Positions 11,901 to 24,084 of a stretch of DNA of 64,000 nucleotides are shown here, in pieces. Position numbers and translations under genes: made by a program. The notes beneath the pieces were generated by a model. That model worked only from the letters and a program-made list of their open reading frames with translations. It was not told the origin of the DNA and did no database searches. This DNA is from Glandiceps talaboti (taxonomy: Eukaryota; Hemichordata; Enteropneusta; Spengelidae), in contig NC_135559.1 of the NCBI RefSeq assembly GCF_964340395.1, positions 24,631,072 through 24,695,071 on the forward strand. The letters run 5' to 3'. The first letter of the stretch is position 1. Each line of letters starts with the position of its first letter.

Positions 11901-14900
11901 CTACTGTATCCCATCTTGACTTACCCCTACTGTATGCCATCTTGACTTACCCCTACTGTATCCCATCTTGACACCCTTACTGTATCCCATCTTGACTTAC
12001 CCCTATATTGTATGCCATCTTGACTTACCCCTACTGTATCCCATCTTGACTTACCCCCATCTTGACTTATCCCTACTGTATCCCATCTTGACACCCTTAC
12101 TGTATCCCATCTTGACTTACCCCTACTGTATCCCATCTTGACTTACCCCTACTGTATCCCATCTTGACTTACCCCTACTGTATCCCATCTTGACTTACCC
12201 CTACTGTATGTCATCTTGACTTACCCTTACTGTATCCTATCTTGACACCCTTACTGTATCCCATCTTGACTTACCCCTACTGTATCCCATCTTGACTTAC
12301 CCCTACTGTATCCCATCTTGACTTACCCCTACTGTATCCCATCTTGACTTACCCCTACTGTATGCCATCTTGACTTACCCCTACTGTATGCCATCTTGAC
12401 ACCCTTACTGTATCCCATCTTGACTTACCCCTACTGTATCCCATCTTGACTTACCCCTACTGTATCCCATCTTGACACTCTTACTGTATCCCATTTTGAC
12501 TTACCCTTACTGTATGCCATCTTGACTTACCCCTACTGTATGCCATCTTGACTTACCCTTACTGTATCCCATCTTGACTTACCCCTACTGTATGCCATCT
12601 TGACTTACCCTTACTGTATCCCATCTTGACACCCTTACTGTATCCCATTTTGACTTACCCTTACTGTATGCCATCTTGACTTACCCCTACTGCATCCCAT
12701 TTTGACTTACCCTTACTGTATGCCATCTTGACTTACCCCTACTGTATCCCATTTTGACTTACCCCTACTATATCCCATCTTGACTTACCCCTACTGTATC
12801 CCATCTTGACTTACCCCTACTGTATCCCATCTTGACTTACCCTTACTGTATCCCATCTTGACTTACCCCTATCTTGACTTACCCTTACTGTATCCCATTT
12901 GACTTACCCCTATCTTGACTTACCCTTACTGTATGCCATCTTGACTTACCCTTACTGTATGCCATCTTGACTTACCCCTACTGTATCCCATCTTGACTTA
13001 CCCCTACTGTATGCCATCTTGACTTACCCCTACGGTATCCCATCTTGACACCCTTACTGTATCCCATCTTGACTTACCCCTATATTGTATGCCATCTTGA
13101 CTTACCCCTACTGTATCCCATCTTGACGTACCCCCATCTTGACTTACCCCTACTGTATCCCATCTTGACACCCTTACTGTATCCCATCTTGACTTACCCC
13201 TACTGTATCCCATCTTGACTTACTCCTACTGTATCCCATCTTGACTTACCCCTACTGTATCTCATCTTGACACCCTTACTGTATCCCATCTTGACTTACC
13301 CCTACTGTATCCCATCTTGACTTACCCCTACTGTATCCCATCTTGACTTACCCCTACTGTATCCCATCTTGACTTACCCATACTGTATCCCATCTTGACT
13401 TACCCCTACTGTATGCCATCTTGACTTACCCTTACTGTATCCTATCTTGACACCCTTACTGTATCCCATCTTGACTTACCCCTACTGTATCCCATCTTGA
13501 CACACCCCTACTGTATCCCATCTTGACACCCTTACTGTATCCCATTTTGACTTACCCTTACTGTATGCCATCTTGACTTACCCCTACTGTATGCCATCTT
13601 GACTTACCCCTACGGTATGCCATCTTGACTTACCCTTACTGTATCCCATCTTGACACCCTTACTGTATCCCATTTTGACTTACCCTTACTGTATGCCATC
13701 TTGACTTACCCCTACTGTATGCCATCTTGACTTACCCCTACTGTATCCCATCTTGACACCCTTACTGTATCCCATCTTGACTTACCCCTACTGCATCCCA
13801 TTTTGACTTACCCTTACTGTATGCCATCTTGACTTACCCCTACTGTATCCCATTTTGACTTACCCCTACTGTATCCCATCTTGACTTACCCCTACTGTAT
13901 CCCATCTTGACTTACCCCTACTGTATCCCATCTTGACTTACCCCTACTGTATCCCATCTTGACTTACCCCTACTGTATCTCGTCTTGACTTACCCCTACT
14001 GTATCCCATCTTGACTTACCCCTACTGTATCCCATCTTGACTTACCCTTACTGTATCCCATCTTGACTTACCCCTACTGTTTGCCACCTTGACTTACCCC
14101 TAATGTATCCCATCTTGACTTACCCCTATCTTGACTTACCCCTACTGTATCCCATCTTGACTTACCCTTACTGTATCCCATCTTGACTTATCCCTACTGT
14201 ATCCCATCTTGACTTACCCCTATCTTGACTTACCCCTACTGTATCCCATCTTGACTTACCCTTACTGTATCCCATCTTGACTTACCCCTACTGTATGCCA
14301 TCATGACTTACTCCTACTGTATCCCATCTTGACTTACCCCTACTGTTTGCCATCTTGACTTACCCCTAATGTATCCCATCTTGACTTACCCTTACTGTAT
14401 CCTATCTTGACTTACCCCTACTGTATCCCATCTTGACTTACCCATACTGTATCCCATCTTGACTTACCCGTACTGTATCCCATCTTGACTTACCCGTACT
14501 GTATCCCATCTTGACTTACCCATACTGTATCCCATCTTGACTTACTCCTACTGTACGCCATCTTGACTTACCCTTACTGTATCCCATCTTGACTTACCCC
14601 TACTGTATCCCATCTTGACTTACCCCTACTGTATCCCATCTTGACTTACCCCTACTGTATCCCATCTTGACTTACCCTTACTGTATCCTATCTTGACTTA
14701 CCCCTACTGTATCCCATCTTGACTTACCCCTACTGTATCCCATCTTGACTTACCCCTACTGTATGCCATCTTGACTTACCCTTACTGTATCCTATCTTGA
14801 CTTACCCCTACTGTATCCCATCTTGACTTACCCATACTGTATCCCATCTTGACTTACCCCTACTGTATCCCATCTTGACTTACCCCTACTGTATCCCATC

Positions 14901-16545
14901 TTGACTTACCCGTACTGTATCCCATCTTGACTTACCCCTACTGTATGCCATCTTGATTTACCCTTACTGTATCCCATCTTGACTTACCCCTACTGTATCC
15001 CATCTTGACTTACCCATACTGTATCCCATCTTGACTTACCCCTACTGTATCCCATCTTGACTTACCCCTACTGTATCCCATCTTGACTTACTCCTACTGT
15101 ATGCCATCTTGACTTACCCGTACTGTATCCCATCTTGACTTACCCCTACTGTATCCCATCTTGACTTACTCCTACTGTACGCCATCTTGACTTACCCTTA
15201 CTGTATCCCATCTTGACTTACCCCTACTGTATCCCATCTTGACTTACCCCTACTGTATCCCATCTTGACTTACCCCTACTGTATCCCATCTTGACTTACC
15301 CTTACTGTATCCTATCTTGACTTACCCCTACTGTATCCCATCTTGACTTACCCATACTGTATCCCATCTTGACTTACCCCTACTGTATGCCATCTTGACT
15401 TACCCTTACTGTATCCTATCTTGACTTACCCCTACTGTATCCCATCTTGACTTACCCATACTGTATCCCATCTTGACTTACCCCTACTGTATCCCATCTT
15501 GACTTACCCCTACTGTATCCCATCTTGACTTACCCATACTGTATCCCATCTTGACTTACCCCTACTGTATGCCATCTTGACTTACCCTTACTGTATCCCA
15601 TCTTGACTTACCCCTACTGTATCCCATCTTGACTTACCCATACTGTATCCCATCTTGACTTACCCCTACTGTATCCCATCTTGACTTACCCCTACTGTAT
15701 CCCATCTTGACTTACCCCTACTGTATGCCATCTTGACTTACCCCTACTGTATCCCATCTTGACTTACCCCTACTGTATCCCATCTTGACTTACCCCTACT
15801 GTATCCCATCTTGACTTACTCTTACTGTATCCCATCTTGACTTACCCATATTGTATCCCATCTTGACTTACCCCTACTGTATCTCATCTTGACTTACCCC
15901 TACTGTATGCCATCTTGACTTACCCTTACTGTATCCCATCTTGACTTACCCCTACTGTATCCCATCTTGACTTACCCATACTGTATCCCATCTTGACTTA
16001 CCCCTACTGTATCCCATCTTGACTTACCCGTACTGTATCCCATCTTGACTTACCCGTACTGTATCCCATCTTGACTTACCCCTACTGTATGCCATCTTGA
16101 CTTACCCCTACTGTATGCCATCTTGACTTACCCCTACTGTATCCCATCTTGACTTACCCGTACTGTATCCCATCTTGACTTACCCGTACTGTATGCCATC
16201 TTGACTTACCCCTACTGTATGCCATCTTGACTTACTCCTACTGTATGCCATCTTGACTTACCCCTACTGTATCCCATCTTGACTTACCCATACTGTATCC
16301 CATCTTGACTTACCCCTACTGTATGCCATCTTGACTTACTCTTACTGTATCCCATCTTGATTTACCCATACTGTATGCCATCTTGACTTACCCCTACTGT
16401 ATGCGATCTTGATCGACTTACCCCTATACTGTATCCCATCTTGACTTACCCCTACTGTATCCCATCTTGACTTACCCCTACTGCATCCCATCTTGACTTA
16501 CCCCTATATTGTATGCCATCTTGACTTACCCCTATTGTAAATACC
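8995..16545. repeat. 26-bp minisatellite, about 7.5 kb
   Basis: Roughly 290 tandem copies of a 26-bp unit made of TACTGTATCCCATCTTGA followed by CTTACCCC. Recurrent variants are TATGCC for TATCCC, CCCTTAC for CCCCTAC, a shortened TTGACACCC form, and a partial unit CCCCTATCTTGACTTA. Variants are phased over long distances (TATCGCATC at 10402 and 11371; CCCCAACTG about 969 bp apart), showing segmental duplication within the array. Minus-strand frames from 11.9 and 13.0 kb only translate the unit. Confidence 0.99.
9950..11890. repeat. 969-bp higher-order duplication
   Basis: Rare unit variants repeat in the same order with a 969-bp offset: CCCCAACTG (10066/11035), TATCGCATC (10402/11371), ATCGTGACTT and the TATCCCATTTGACTT forms. 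The segment from about 9950 to 10920 is therefore duplicated directly downstream. Its limits are approximate. Confidence 0.8.
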
Positions 16546-16549
16546 TGTA

Positions 16550-16815
16550 AATATTAGTACAGGAATACAAGACACATAGATCTATAACTAATATTTATAG
16601 GTACACAAGACACATGGATCTATAACTAATATTTATAGGTATACAAGACACATAGATCTATAACTAATATTTATAGGTATACAAGACACATAGATCTATA
16701 ACTAATATTTATAGGTATACAAGACACATAGATCTATAACTAATATTTATAGGTATACAAGACATATAGATGTATAACTAATATTTACAGGTATACAAGA
16801 CAACCACATATAACT
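16550..16815. repeat. 38-bp tandem repeat
   Basis: Six to seven copies of a 38-bp unit containing GGTATACAAGACACATAGAT and CTATAACTAATATTTAT. It directly abuts the end of the 26-bp array. Nearly identical internally, degenerating at both ends. Confidence 0.95.
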
Positions 16816-17184
16816 AATCCAACCACATAATGTAGTATTCAAAGACTAAAGTTGCAATTGATACAATATGATAATATATGTACATGTATTAACAACATAA
16901 AAGAAAATTCTGGCGAACAGTTCAACGAACTTCATGCCTCAATAAACTGTTACTTAATACCTAGTACTAGTAGTAGGTTGAGATTGTTAAAGTTGGGTTA
17001 AATCCTATGTGCTTTGTGGCAGCACTGATTATACATGTGTGTATGTATAGTCGGGAAAGTGTAGTAGGTTGTGCCACTATAGGTCTATGTGAGGAGTGGT
17101 AATTGGCAAAGATTCTGTTGTACCAGTACATATCAATCATTGTTTATATCAACATATTTCTACTACAGCCTTTACAAACATTGT

Positions 17185-17398
17185 TTATGTGTATATCAGC
17201 ATATTTCTATTGTTTACATGTATATCAGCATATTTCTATTGTTTACATGTATATCAGCATATTTCTATTATTTACATGTATATCAGCATATTTCTATTGT
17301 TTACATGTATATCAGCATATTTCTATTGTTTACATGTATATCAGCATATTTCTATTGTTTACATGTATATCAGCATATTTCTATTGTTTACATTATTT
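17185..17398. repeat. 29-bp tandem repeat
   Basis: About seven copies of a 29-bp unit with GTATATCAGCATATTTCTAT and TGTTTACAT. 29 is not a multiple of three and all three plus frames stay open, so the three overlapping frames at 17089-17453 are by-products of the repeat. Confidence 0.96.
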
Positions 17399-17399
17399 T

Positions 17400-17973
17400 G
17401 TATATGAACAATGTCTACTTTCTGACATTTTCTTAGATTTCAGGTACATGTAAATTTAGAAACAAATGAAAAGACTAACATGTGCTGACATTCAACCAGC
17501 TGTCACTTACTGTGGTTGAAGTGTGAAATGTCCATCCACCTATAACACTTTAATCCTAGCAATTTCAAGAAGCTTTACAAATAGAGAATTCTATCAATAA
17601 GGTGATAAATATAGCATCCATTGTAAACCACTTTGTCTCATCTCAGTAAACTTGAAAATCTTTGTCAACAGCAAACTTATGATCATTTCATACAGGACCA
17701 GATTTAAACTGAATGCCTCCTGTAAGGGCAAGAAAACAGAGATTTTTGGGCCTACACACATTTTTGGAATGCAAAATTCTGAACTTGATGTACCACTAAT
17801 GATAAGAAACTATATGAAGTTTGAAGCTAAGACACAGCTTATTTTACTACTTACATATCTAGGTTTTGAGGCATACATGTACATTGTAATTCAACAACTA
17901 TTTTTCAGATTTAGTGATTAGCATAACATCAACTCTATTCCCGAGGTTCTTCATGGTTTTACAAAATACAGAG
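17400..17973. other. Intergenic with dispersed repeat traces
   Basis: No gene seen. The phrase CCAGATTTAAACTGAATGCC at 17699 recurs at 63483, so at least part is dispersed repeat. The 89-codon frame at 17652 has no support. Confidence 0.5.
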
Positions 17974-17976
17974 TTA

Positions 17977-18094
17977 GGGACTGGTCAGTTTCTCCAGCCG
18001 GGGGGGGGGGGGGATTCTTAAATAGGTCTGACAAAAAGTCACTGACCCCCCCCCCCCTCCTATCACTTAATTCTAAAACACGATGACCCCCTCC

Positions 18095-18152
<58 letters not shown>

Positions 18153-18249
18153 TCCGTACCATAACTTGTGTATTTTGTGTAATACAGCTCTACTTCTCAG
18201 TATTGAGCGCTTTTCCTTCAGTTTATGACTTACCTCTTACACTGAATTA

Positions 18250-18347
<98 letters not shown>

Positions 18348-18848
18348 GGAAGAGACTGGGATATGTCCACCTCATGTGGGGAGTCCAAGGGGGTCTCCCT
18401 CTAGAAGCCCTAGAGGATTTTTACTCTTAAAGCCCGATATTTAGGCTATTCAGACCCTTTCAAGCAATAACTCAATCCATGCATTACAAGACAGCACCAT
18501 CAAGTATCAGAAACTTTTCTTTATAACTTACATATAGGGTTGAAATATGTTCTTAAAAGGTTAAATGGCATCATTATATACATGTAGTAAAGGTCAGCAC
18601 ATCTAATTGTATTATCATTGGTAGGGGAGATTTGGAGATTAAGGCAATTTTAGACTATCTTGGCAAACATTTCACATCTTTAAAAGACAATATCATCTCA
18701 AATTAGAATTGGATGAAAATATTTAAGAAAAGTTTAATACTATTATGACACTATTGACAGTAAAAAGGTTGTTGGTGCATCTGATTGTTGGTTGAATGCA
18801 TGAGTGACATCTGGGGGTGATGGAGTCATTGGTGTTTCCCCCTGGCAG
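17977..18848 (+). mobile_element. Harbinger-type element, family 1, truncated copy A
   Basis: Starts with GGGACTGGTCAGTTTCT just after TTA and is followed by poly-G, matching the left end of the complete copy at 39577-41589. It contains two long TA tracts (18098-18142, 18253-18344) and then sequence collinear with the complete copy, including GGGGTCTCC(C)TCTAGAAGCC and TTGGTAGGGGAGATTTGGAG. It breaks off after CCCCCTGGCAGTA, so the right end is missing. No transposase frame; non-autonomous. Confidence 0.85.
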
Positions 18849-18849
18849 T

Positions 18850-18971
18850 AAGCAACAACAACAAAAACCTCACTATGTGGAATGGGCAAGCACTTTTTGA
18901 TTTGGGCAAGTACTCTTTGTTTTCTACTTGGCCAGTGGACAAGCGAAATTTTTTCATTATTTCGACCCCTG
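18850..18971 (-). mobile_element. hAT-like element end fragment
   Basis: Ends with ATTATTTCGACCCCTG, the inverted form of the terminal repeat CAGGGGTCGAAATAAT of the complete 844-bp element at 49893-50736. It also shares CAAGCGAAATTTTTT with that element's end. The other end is lost. The class assignment rests only on the CAGGGG terminus. Confidence 0.6.
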
Positions 18972-19285
18972 CATAGAGATTATTTGCATCCAAATATTGT
19001 TACATAGACCACCCATAGAGATTATTTGCATCCAAATATGTGATACAGACCACCCATAGAGATTATTTGCATCCAAATATGTGATACAGACCACCCATAG
19101 AGATTATTTGCATCCAAATATGTGATACAGACCTCCCATAGAAATTATTTGCATCCAAATATGTGATATAGACCACCAACAGAGATTATTTGCATCCAAA
19201 TATGTGATATAGACCACCCATAGAGATTATTTGCATCCAAATATGTGATACAGACCACCCATAGAGATTATTTGCATCCAAATCA
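18972..19285. repeat. 41-bp tandem repeat
   Basis: Eight copies of a 41-bp unit with GAGATTATTTGCATCCAAAT and GATACAGACCACCCATA. It begins at the outer edge of the hAT-like fragment. Each unit contains TTATTTGCAT, close to an octamer (ATTTGCAT). Confidence 0.95.
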
Positions 19286-19384
19286 AAAGTCATTTTCAAC
19301 ATAGCATCCCATGATAGTCCTGGTGATGCGAAATAGTGACAGGGGTCTAGCTTATAATATTGATTACATATTTTCCTAAAACCA

Positions 19385-19985
19385 CAAGTTAAACCACTTG
19401 CCTCTTACCACTGCAGTCAGGGTTCCAACCAATCCACGGTTGTTGGTGGTGGAGTGGTTAAACCACTTGCCTCTTATCACTGCAGTTCGGCAGGGTTCCA
19501 ACCCATTTAGGGTTGTGGGTGGCCGAGTGGTTAAACCACTTGCCTCTTACCACTGCAGTCGGGGTTCCAACCCATTCAGGGTTGTCGGTCGCCAAGTGGT
19601 GAAACCACTTGCCTCTTACCACTGCAGGCGGGGTTCCAACCCATTCAGGGTTGTCAGTGGCTGAGTGGTTAAACCACTTGATTTTTACCACTGCAGTCGG
19701 GTTCAAACCCATACAGGGTTGTCAGTGACCAAGTGGTTAAACCACTTGCCTCTTACCACTGTGGTTGGGGTTTGAACCCATTCAGGGTTGTCAGTGGCCG
19801 AGTGGTTAAACCACTTGCCTCTTACCACTGCAGTTGGCGTTTGAACCCATTCAGGGTTGTTGGTTGCGAGTGGTGAAACCACTTGTCTCTTACCACTGCA
19901 GGCGGGGTTCAAACCCATTCAGGGTTGTCAGTGGCCGAGTGGTTAAACCACTTGCCTTTTACAATTGCAGTCGGGGTTCCCACTC
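19385..19985 (+). repeat. Tandem array of tRNA-like SINE heads
   Basis: Eight to nine copies of a 69-bp unit. Each carries TGGCCGAGTGG, which fits the pol III A-box, and about 45 bp later GGTTCAAACCC, GGTTTGAACCC or GGTTCCAACCC, which fits or nearly fits the B-box. The opening GTCGGTGGCCGAGTGGTTAA resembles the 5' half of tRNA-Ser/Leu. There is no complete cloverleaf, so these are tRNA-derived promoter heads, not tRNA genes. The last unit runs into a SINE body. Confidence 0.82.
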
Positions 19986-20190
19986 ATTCAGGGTTTGATT
20001 AAATTTACCACGCTGTAAGTAAGAGTTGTTCAGTTTGACTCTACTGAATAATGCAGGTTTCTCCTCGTACTTCGGTTTCCTCCTGCACTAACATTGACCT
20101 CATAACTTAAGGGATGGCCCTCACTGGACTTCTTGGCGGACAAGTACATATAAACTTAACTATCCAGTGTAAATAAAGGTTATTATCAAC
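19986..20190 (+). mobile_element. tRNA-derived SINE body
   Basis: Follows the head array directly. It shares GGTTTCCTCCTGC and the AACGCAGG/AATGCAGG phrase with the SINE at 56446-56700. It ends near AGTGTAAATAAAGGTTATTA, a typical 3' region with AATAAA. Together with the array it forms a SINE with an amplified head. Confidence 0.7.
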
Positions 20191-20194
20191 TTTA

Positions 20195-20340
20195 TTACTT
20201 CTAATTTGAATGAATGGCAGCACAATTTAATAGAAGTTAATAGGTCAAAGTCAATATCAAAGGTTTTAAAAGAAAGCTGATAATATGATGTAGACACTTG
20301 AATGTAGATTATGTATTCAAGTTTCTAAGTTATGCACCAA
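20195..20340. repeat. F2 dispersed repeat segment
   Basis: Contains AGGTCAAAGTCAATATCAAA and GTAGACACTTGAATGTAG, the F2 phrases, immediately upstream of the 59-bp array that amplifies another part of F2. Confidence 0.6.
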
Positions 20341-20580
20341 ATCATGATTATTGCTCATTACAAATATGGCTGCCATACAGTTAAAAGTGATGTGTGTACC
20401 AAATCATGATTGCTCATTACAAATATGGCTGCCATACAGTTAAAAGTGATGTGTGTACCAAATCATGATTGCTCATTACAAATATGGCTGCCATACAGTT
20501 AAAAGTGATGTGTGTACCAAATCATGATTGCTCATTACAAATATGGCTGCCATACAGTTAAAAGTGGTGTTTGTACCAAA
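20341..20580. repeat. 59-bp tandem repeat (amplified F2 module)
   Basis: Four copies of a 59-bp unit with ATTACAAATATGGCTGCCAT and ACAGTTAAAAGTGATGTG, spaced exactly 59 bp (20401, 20460). AAATATGGCTGCCAT is the F2 hallmark, so this is tandem amplification of an F2 segment. Confidence 0.95.
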
Positions 20581-21425
20581 AGGAATGCATGTGCGTGTTT
20601 TATTTGTTTTGAACTACCCTTACTCCCCCTAAAAGTGATTCAATTTTTTAAAGAAACTGACCTCATATAAATGCTGATAATCTGTTCTGAAGGTCAAGGT
20701 CAAAGGTGATTGTTTTACAAGGAAGCTTTCATGTCATTACTTATATATGGGATTAGACACTTGAATCTATGAATTAATATTTTTAAGTATGCAATAATAT
20801 ATTATTGATTTTTAATGACAAATACAGTGTTTTTTAGTAAAATGTGATGTGAACACCGAAAGCAATGATTGTCTATATTTCCTTTCTTCTACATGTACAT
20901 TGCCTGTGAACATGATTTAAAAGAATTTGGCAACTAATAAATATAAGTTTATGTTAAGTGCAAGATTTTGGTAATTGACCCTGAAGGTCAAGATCAAAGA
21001 TATATCCTTTCTGCCTGGTTTGACTGAAATTCAGAGAAATGACATCTTACAAACAGACAGACAAAATGATACATGAATTGACGGAGAGAGCCCATTGTAA
21101 TTGTCCACCCTTGAGGAACTAATATTGCCAATGGCGATGTGCACAACTGAAATCCAATATCTGACATACACATGCAGTGGGAGAAACACACTTCAAACAT
21201 GAAAACACCCCTACAGGATAATGGAACATCCCATTAACTTTGGCCAAGTGATTACATACCATCATATAACTACATTGTACCCTGGTACATGTATACTTCA
21301 CATAAAGGATCAACTCTTTTGGATGTAATATGAAAACCACTGATCAGATCACTTTCATTTTCAATCTAAACACCAAATGTCTAAACCAAATCTCAAGGCA
21401 ATTGGTCAGGTGTTTTTTAATTTTA
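20581..21425. repeat. F2 dispersed repeat with CA-rich end
   Basis: Contains GAAGGTCAAGGTCAAAGGTG, TTAGACACTTGAAT, GATTTAAAAGAATTTGGCAA (also at 1905) and GACCCTGAAGGTCAAGAT, and runs into the CA/ACAT tract at 21432. Frames on either strand here are not supported as genes. Confidence 0.7.
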
Positions 21426-21431
21426 ATTTTC

Positions 21432-21542
21432 ACTGACACACACACACGCACACACAAATACGCACACATACACACACACACATACATACATACATACATA
21501 CATACACACACACAAACACACACACACATATACACACACATT
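21432..21542. repeat. CA / ACAT microsatellite
   Basis: CA dinucleotides with GC and AT interruptions and a central (CATA)n block. The overlapping frames on both strands are microsatellite translations. Confidence 0.98.
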
Positions 21543-21744
21543 TTGTGATGTGATGCCTATAGCCCTATTGAACTACTTTGGTCTATCAGAAACTATACAA
21601 CTTAAAGTTTTCTACAAACATCAAAGTTTATCTGGTTGTAAAAAATAATGTATTAACTTCAGGATTAAAAGCGGCCTGGTTATACTGGTATATGCCTTTA
21701 TCAATGACGTCTCAAGTTGTTCCAAACAAAACACAGCAGGGCTC

Positions 21745-22159
21745 GATTGTTAATGTGACTACGCTCTATGGGAAGAGTCAGAATCTTACATCTTGTAATT
21801 CATGATTGTTAATGTGACTACGCTCTATGGGAAGAGTCAGAATCTTACATCTTGTAATTCATGATTGTTAATGTGACTACGCTCTATGGGAAGAGTCAGA
21901 ATCTTACATCTTGTAATTCATGATTGTTAATGTGACTACGCTCTATGGGAAGAGTCAGAATCTTACATCTTGTAATTCATGATTGTTAATGTGACTACGC
22001 TCTATGGGAAGAGTCAGAATCTTACATCTTGTAATTCATGATTGTTAATGTGACTACGCTCTATGGGAAGAGTCAGAATCTTACATCTTGTAATTCATGA
22101 TTGTTAATGTGACTACGCTCTATGGGAAGAGTCAGAATCTTACATCTTGTAATTCATGA
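21745..22159. repeat. 59-bp tandem repeat, 7 near-identical copies
   Basis: Seven copies, spaced 59 bp (21745, 21804 and so on), containing GATTGTTAATGTGACTACGC and GGGAAGAGTCAGAATCTTAC. By eye the copies are essentially identical, implying recent expansion or homogenisation. Unrelated in sequence to the other 59-bp array. Confidence 0.97.
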
Positions 22160-23065
22160 GAGGAAATTAAAGTCATAAAAAACGTATGTCAAGAAGTTAT
22201 CTGAAAACCCTATAATATAGAAACAAAAATGCATCAATCTGTTCCTTGCATGAATTTGATTGAAGTTGAAATTATCCAATGTACAACAGTGGAAATTACG
22301 AACAAGCAGCATCCAGTAATTCTGACCTCATTAGCGACAAGCATCATTATACTGAGAAATGGCATCATGCTGTGGGCAATTGAGTCAAATGAGTCTGGAA
22401 TGATGCATTTTCCTCCCTAACCTAGACACATTTCTTTCCCAAGTAAGCAATTTATGGCTTATCTGAGGCACAGCACTAAACAAGGAAATCTACAGCCAAA
22501 TTGTCCTGTGGCACTGATTTGACAAAGTCAATTTAATGATCAATATGTTTGTGATGATTTATTGACATACATGTATTATTGATAATAACTAAGAACATTA
22601 TACATACTCCATATTAAACACAACTGTTACAGAATCAGCAATGAAAGATTTAAACTCTGAAGAGAGTTTGATTAGTAGAACATCATTCTGTCTTACTCTT
22701 AGTATTGAAGTTGATTCATACCCATCACTGTTTTTATCTCTGAACAAGACATTTTCTGACATAGGGAGCATGCCAGTTGGGGTAGTCTGGTAACTTCATG
22801 CTATCTTCGTTACTTATGTGCTACTTGAGTACAGTGTGTGATATAACAGTATTTGAGATTGAAGCCTTTATCACTCCACTCAAAAATACTGCCTATTGTT
22901 GTAAGGTTGGGATGCAAGCATTGTTGAAGGCTTATTCTGAGCGAAGTATTAACTATCTTACTAGAAGGGTGGGTGGGTTGGTGGGAAAGTAAGGAGATGT
23001 CGCTTATGTTTGGCATCCTTGATGGATTGGCTAACTACATACTATACACTAGTCTTCTATAGTGC
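22160..23065. other. Intergenic, nothing recognised
   Basis: No supportable gene. Frames at 22229-22420 and 22798-23016 have no motif or splice context. A phrase around 22862-22922 (ATCACTCCA, GGTTGGGATGC) recurs with changes at 23400-23450, so this is partly diverged duplicate sequence. Confidence 0.5.
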
Positions 23066-23278
23066 CACTTAGCTCACCACACTGCACTGTCTGCCCTTTA
23101 CTGTTTGAGGAGTGACAACACTTAGCTCACCACACTGCACTGTCTGCCCTTTACTGTTTGAGGAGTGACAACACTTAGCTCACCACACTGCACTGTCTGC
23201 CCTTTACTGTTTGAGGAGTGACAACACTTAGCTCACCACACTGCACTGTCTGCCCTTTACTGTTTGAGGAATGACAAA
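23066..23278. repeat. 53-bp tandem repeat
   Basis: Four near-perfect copies of a 53-bp unit containing CACTTAGCTCACCACACTGC and CCTTTACTGTTTGAGGAGTG (spacing 23066, 23119). Confidence 0.96.
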
Positions 23279-23279
23279 G

Positions 23280-24080
23280 TGTCATTGATTGCCCTATGAC
23301 CTTTATGTACATGTACTCTATGAATATTGAAATTTAACATCTGGCGTAATATTTTCGCTGCATGATTGGGCTTTGAATAATAAGGTATTTAAAGCCCTAT
23401 CACTCCATTCAAGAATATTGGCTACTGTTATAAGATTGGGATGCGAACATTGTTTTAGCTATCCCCTACAATTATTATGACATTGCATTAGATCAACACA
23501 CCAAATTCTTAATTTTCCCATCACTAAACCTCCCACTCCTTTTCTTTCCCTTCCCCTTCCCTTAGCACTGAAGTTAGTGCTGTGTCTAGTGGTGTCATCT
23601 GAGGTCACTTAAATGCTGAAAGTTTCTCACTGACCATGTTTTTATCAAGTGCACACATCTTTCAACCACTTTGCATTTGTTGTTGTTGTTGTTGAAATCC
23701 TTTAAATGGGCAGCTCTAGACAAGACCATGCAAAAGGCAGGTTGCCATAAAGGCAAGGGCATAGAAGAAGTTCCCTGTCTGTGGATACACCAGTAAAAGA
23801 ATAACCTGTGTGTAGGTAATTCTACTAATTACAATTTGATTCTTACTGTCATTGTCTTCCAACATATTTACACCCTAACATGAATAGCCTATTCCTCCTG
23901 GCATAACTAATTAATTAATCAATTAATAATAGTCATTTCTGTCATACCACATTAGGTAATCACTCTCAAACAGAGCCAGGACTGCTCTACTGTATTAACT
24001 GATGATATTGTGTCAACAATTTGTGCTTGCTTGTAACTCAAAATTGTTGGCATGAATTCCTCTGTCGATTTTATGTTACA
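23280..24080. other. Intergenic, nothing recognised
   Basis: No gene seen. Contains a pyrimidine-rich stretch (23525-23565), a short (GTT)n at 23680 and an AATTAATTAATCAATTAAT run near 23910. Confidence 0.5.
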
Positions 24081-24084
24081 ACAA

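Noticed and set aside
11927-13213. Two 69-codon minus-strand frames beginning MGYSRGKSRWD
   Set aside because: Pure translation of the 26-bp minisatellite, broken by unit length variants.
8995-16545. Telomeric or interstitial telomere repeat because of TTACCCC
   Set aside because: TTACCCC occurs once per 26-bp unit, not as consecutive TTAGGG-like hexamers.
17089-17453. Three overlapping plus-strand frames of about 100-116 codons
   Set aside because: All three frames stay open because the 29-bp unit rotates the frame; no evidence of coding.
19385-19985. True tRNA-Ser/Leu genes
   Set aside because: Only A-box and B-box parts are present; acceptor stem, anticodon stem and variable arm do not form, so these are tRNA-derived SINE heads.
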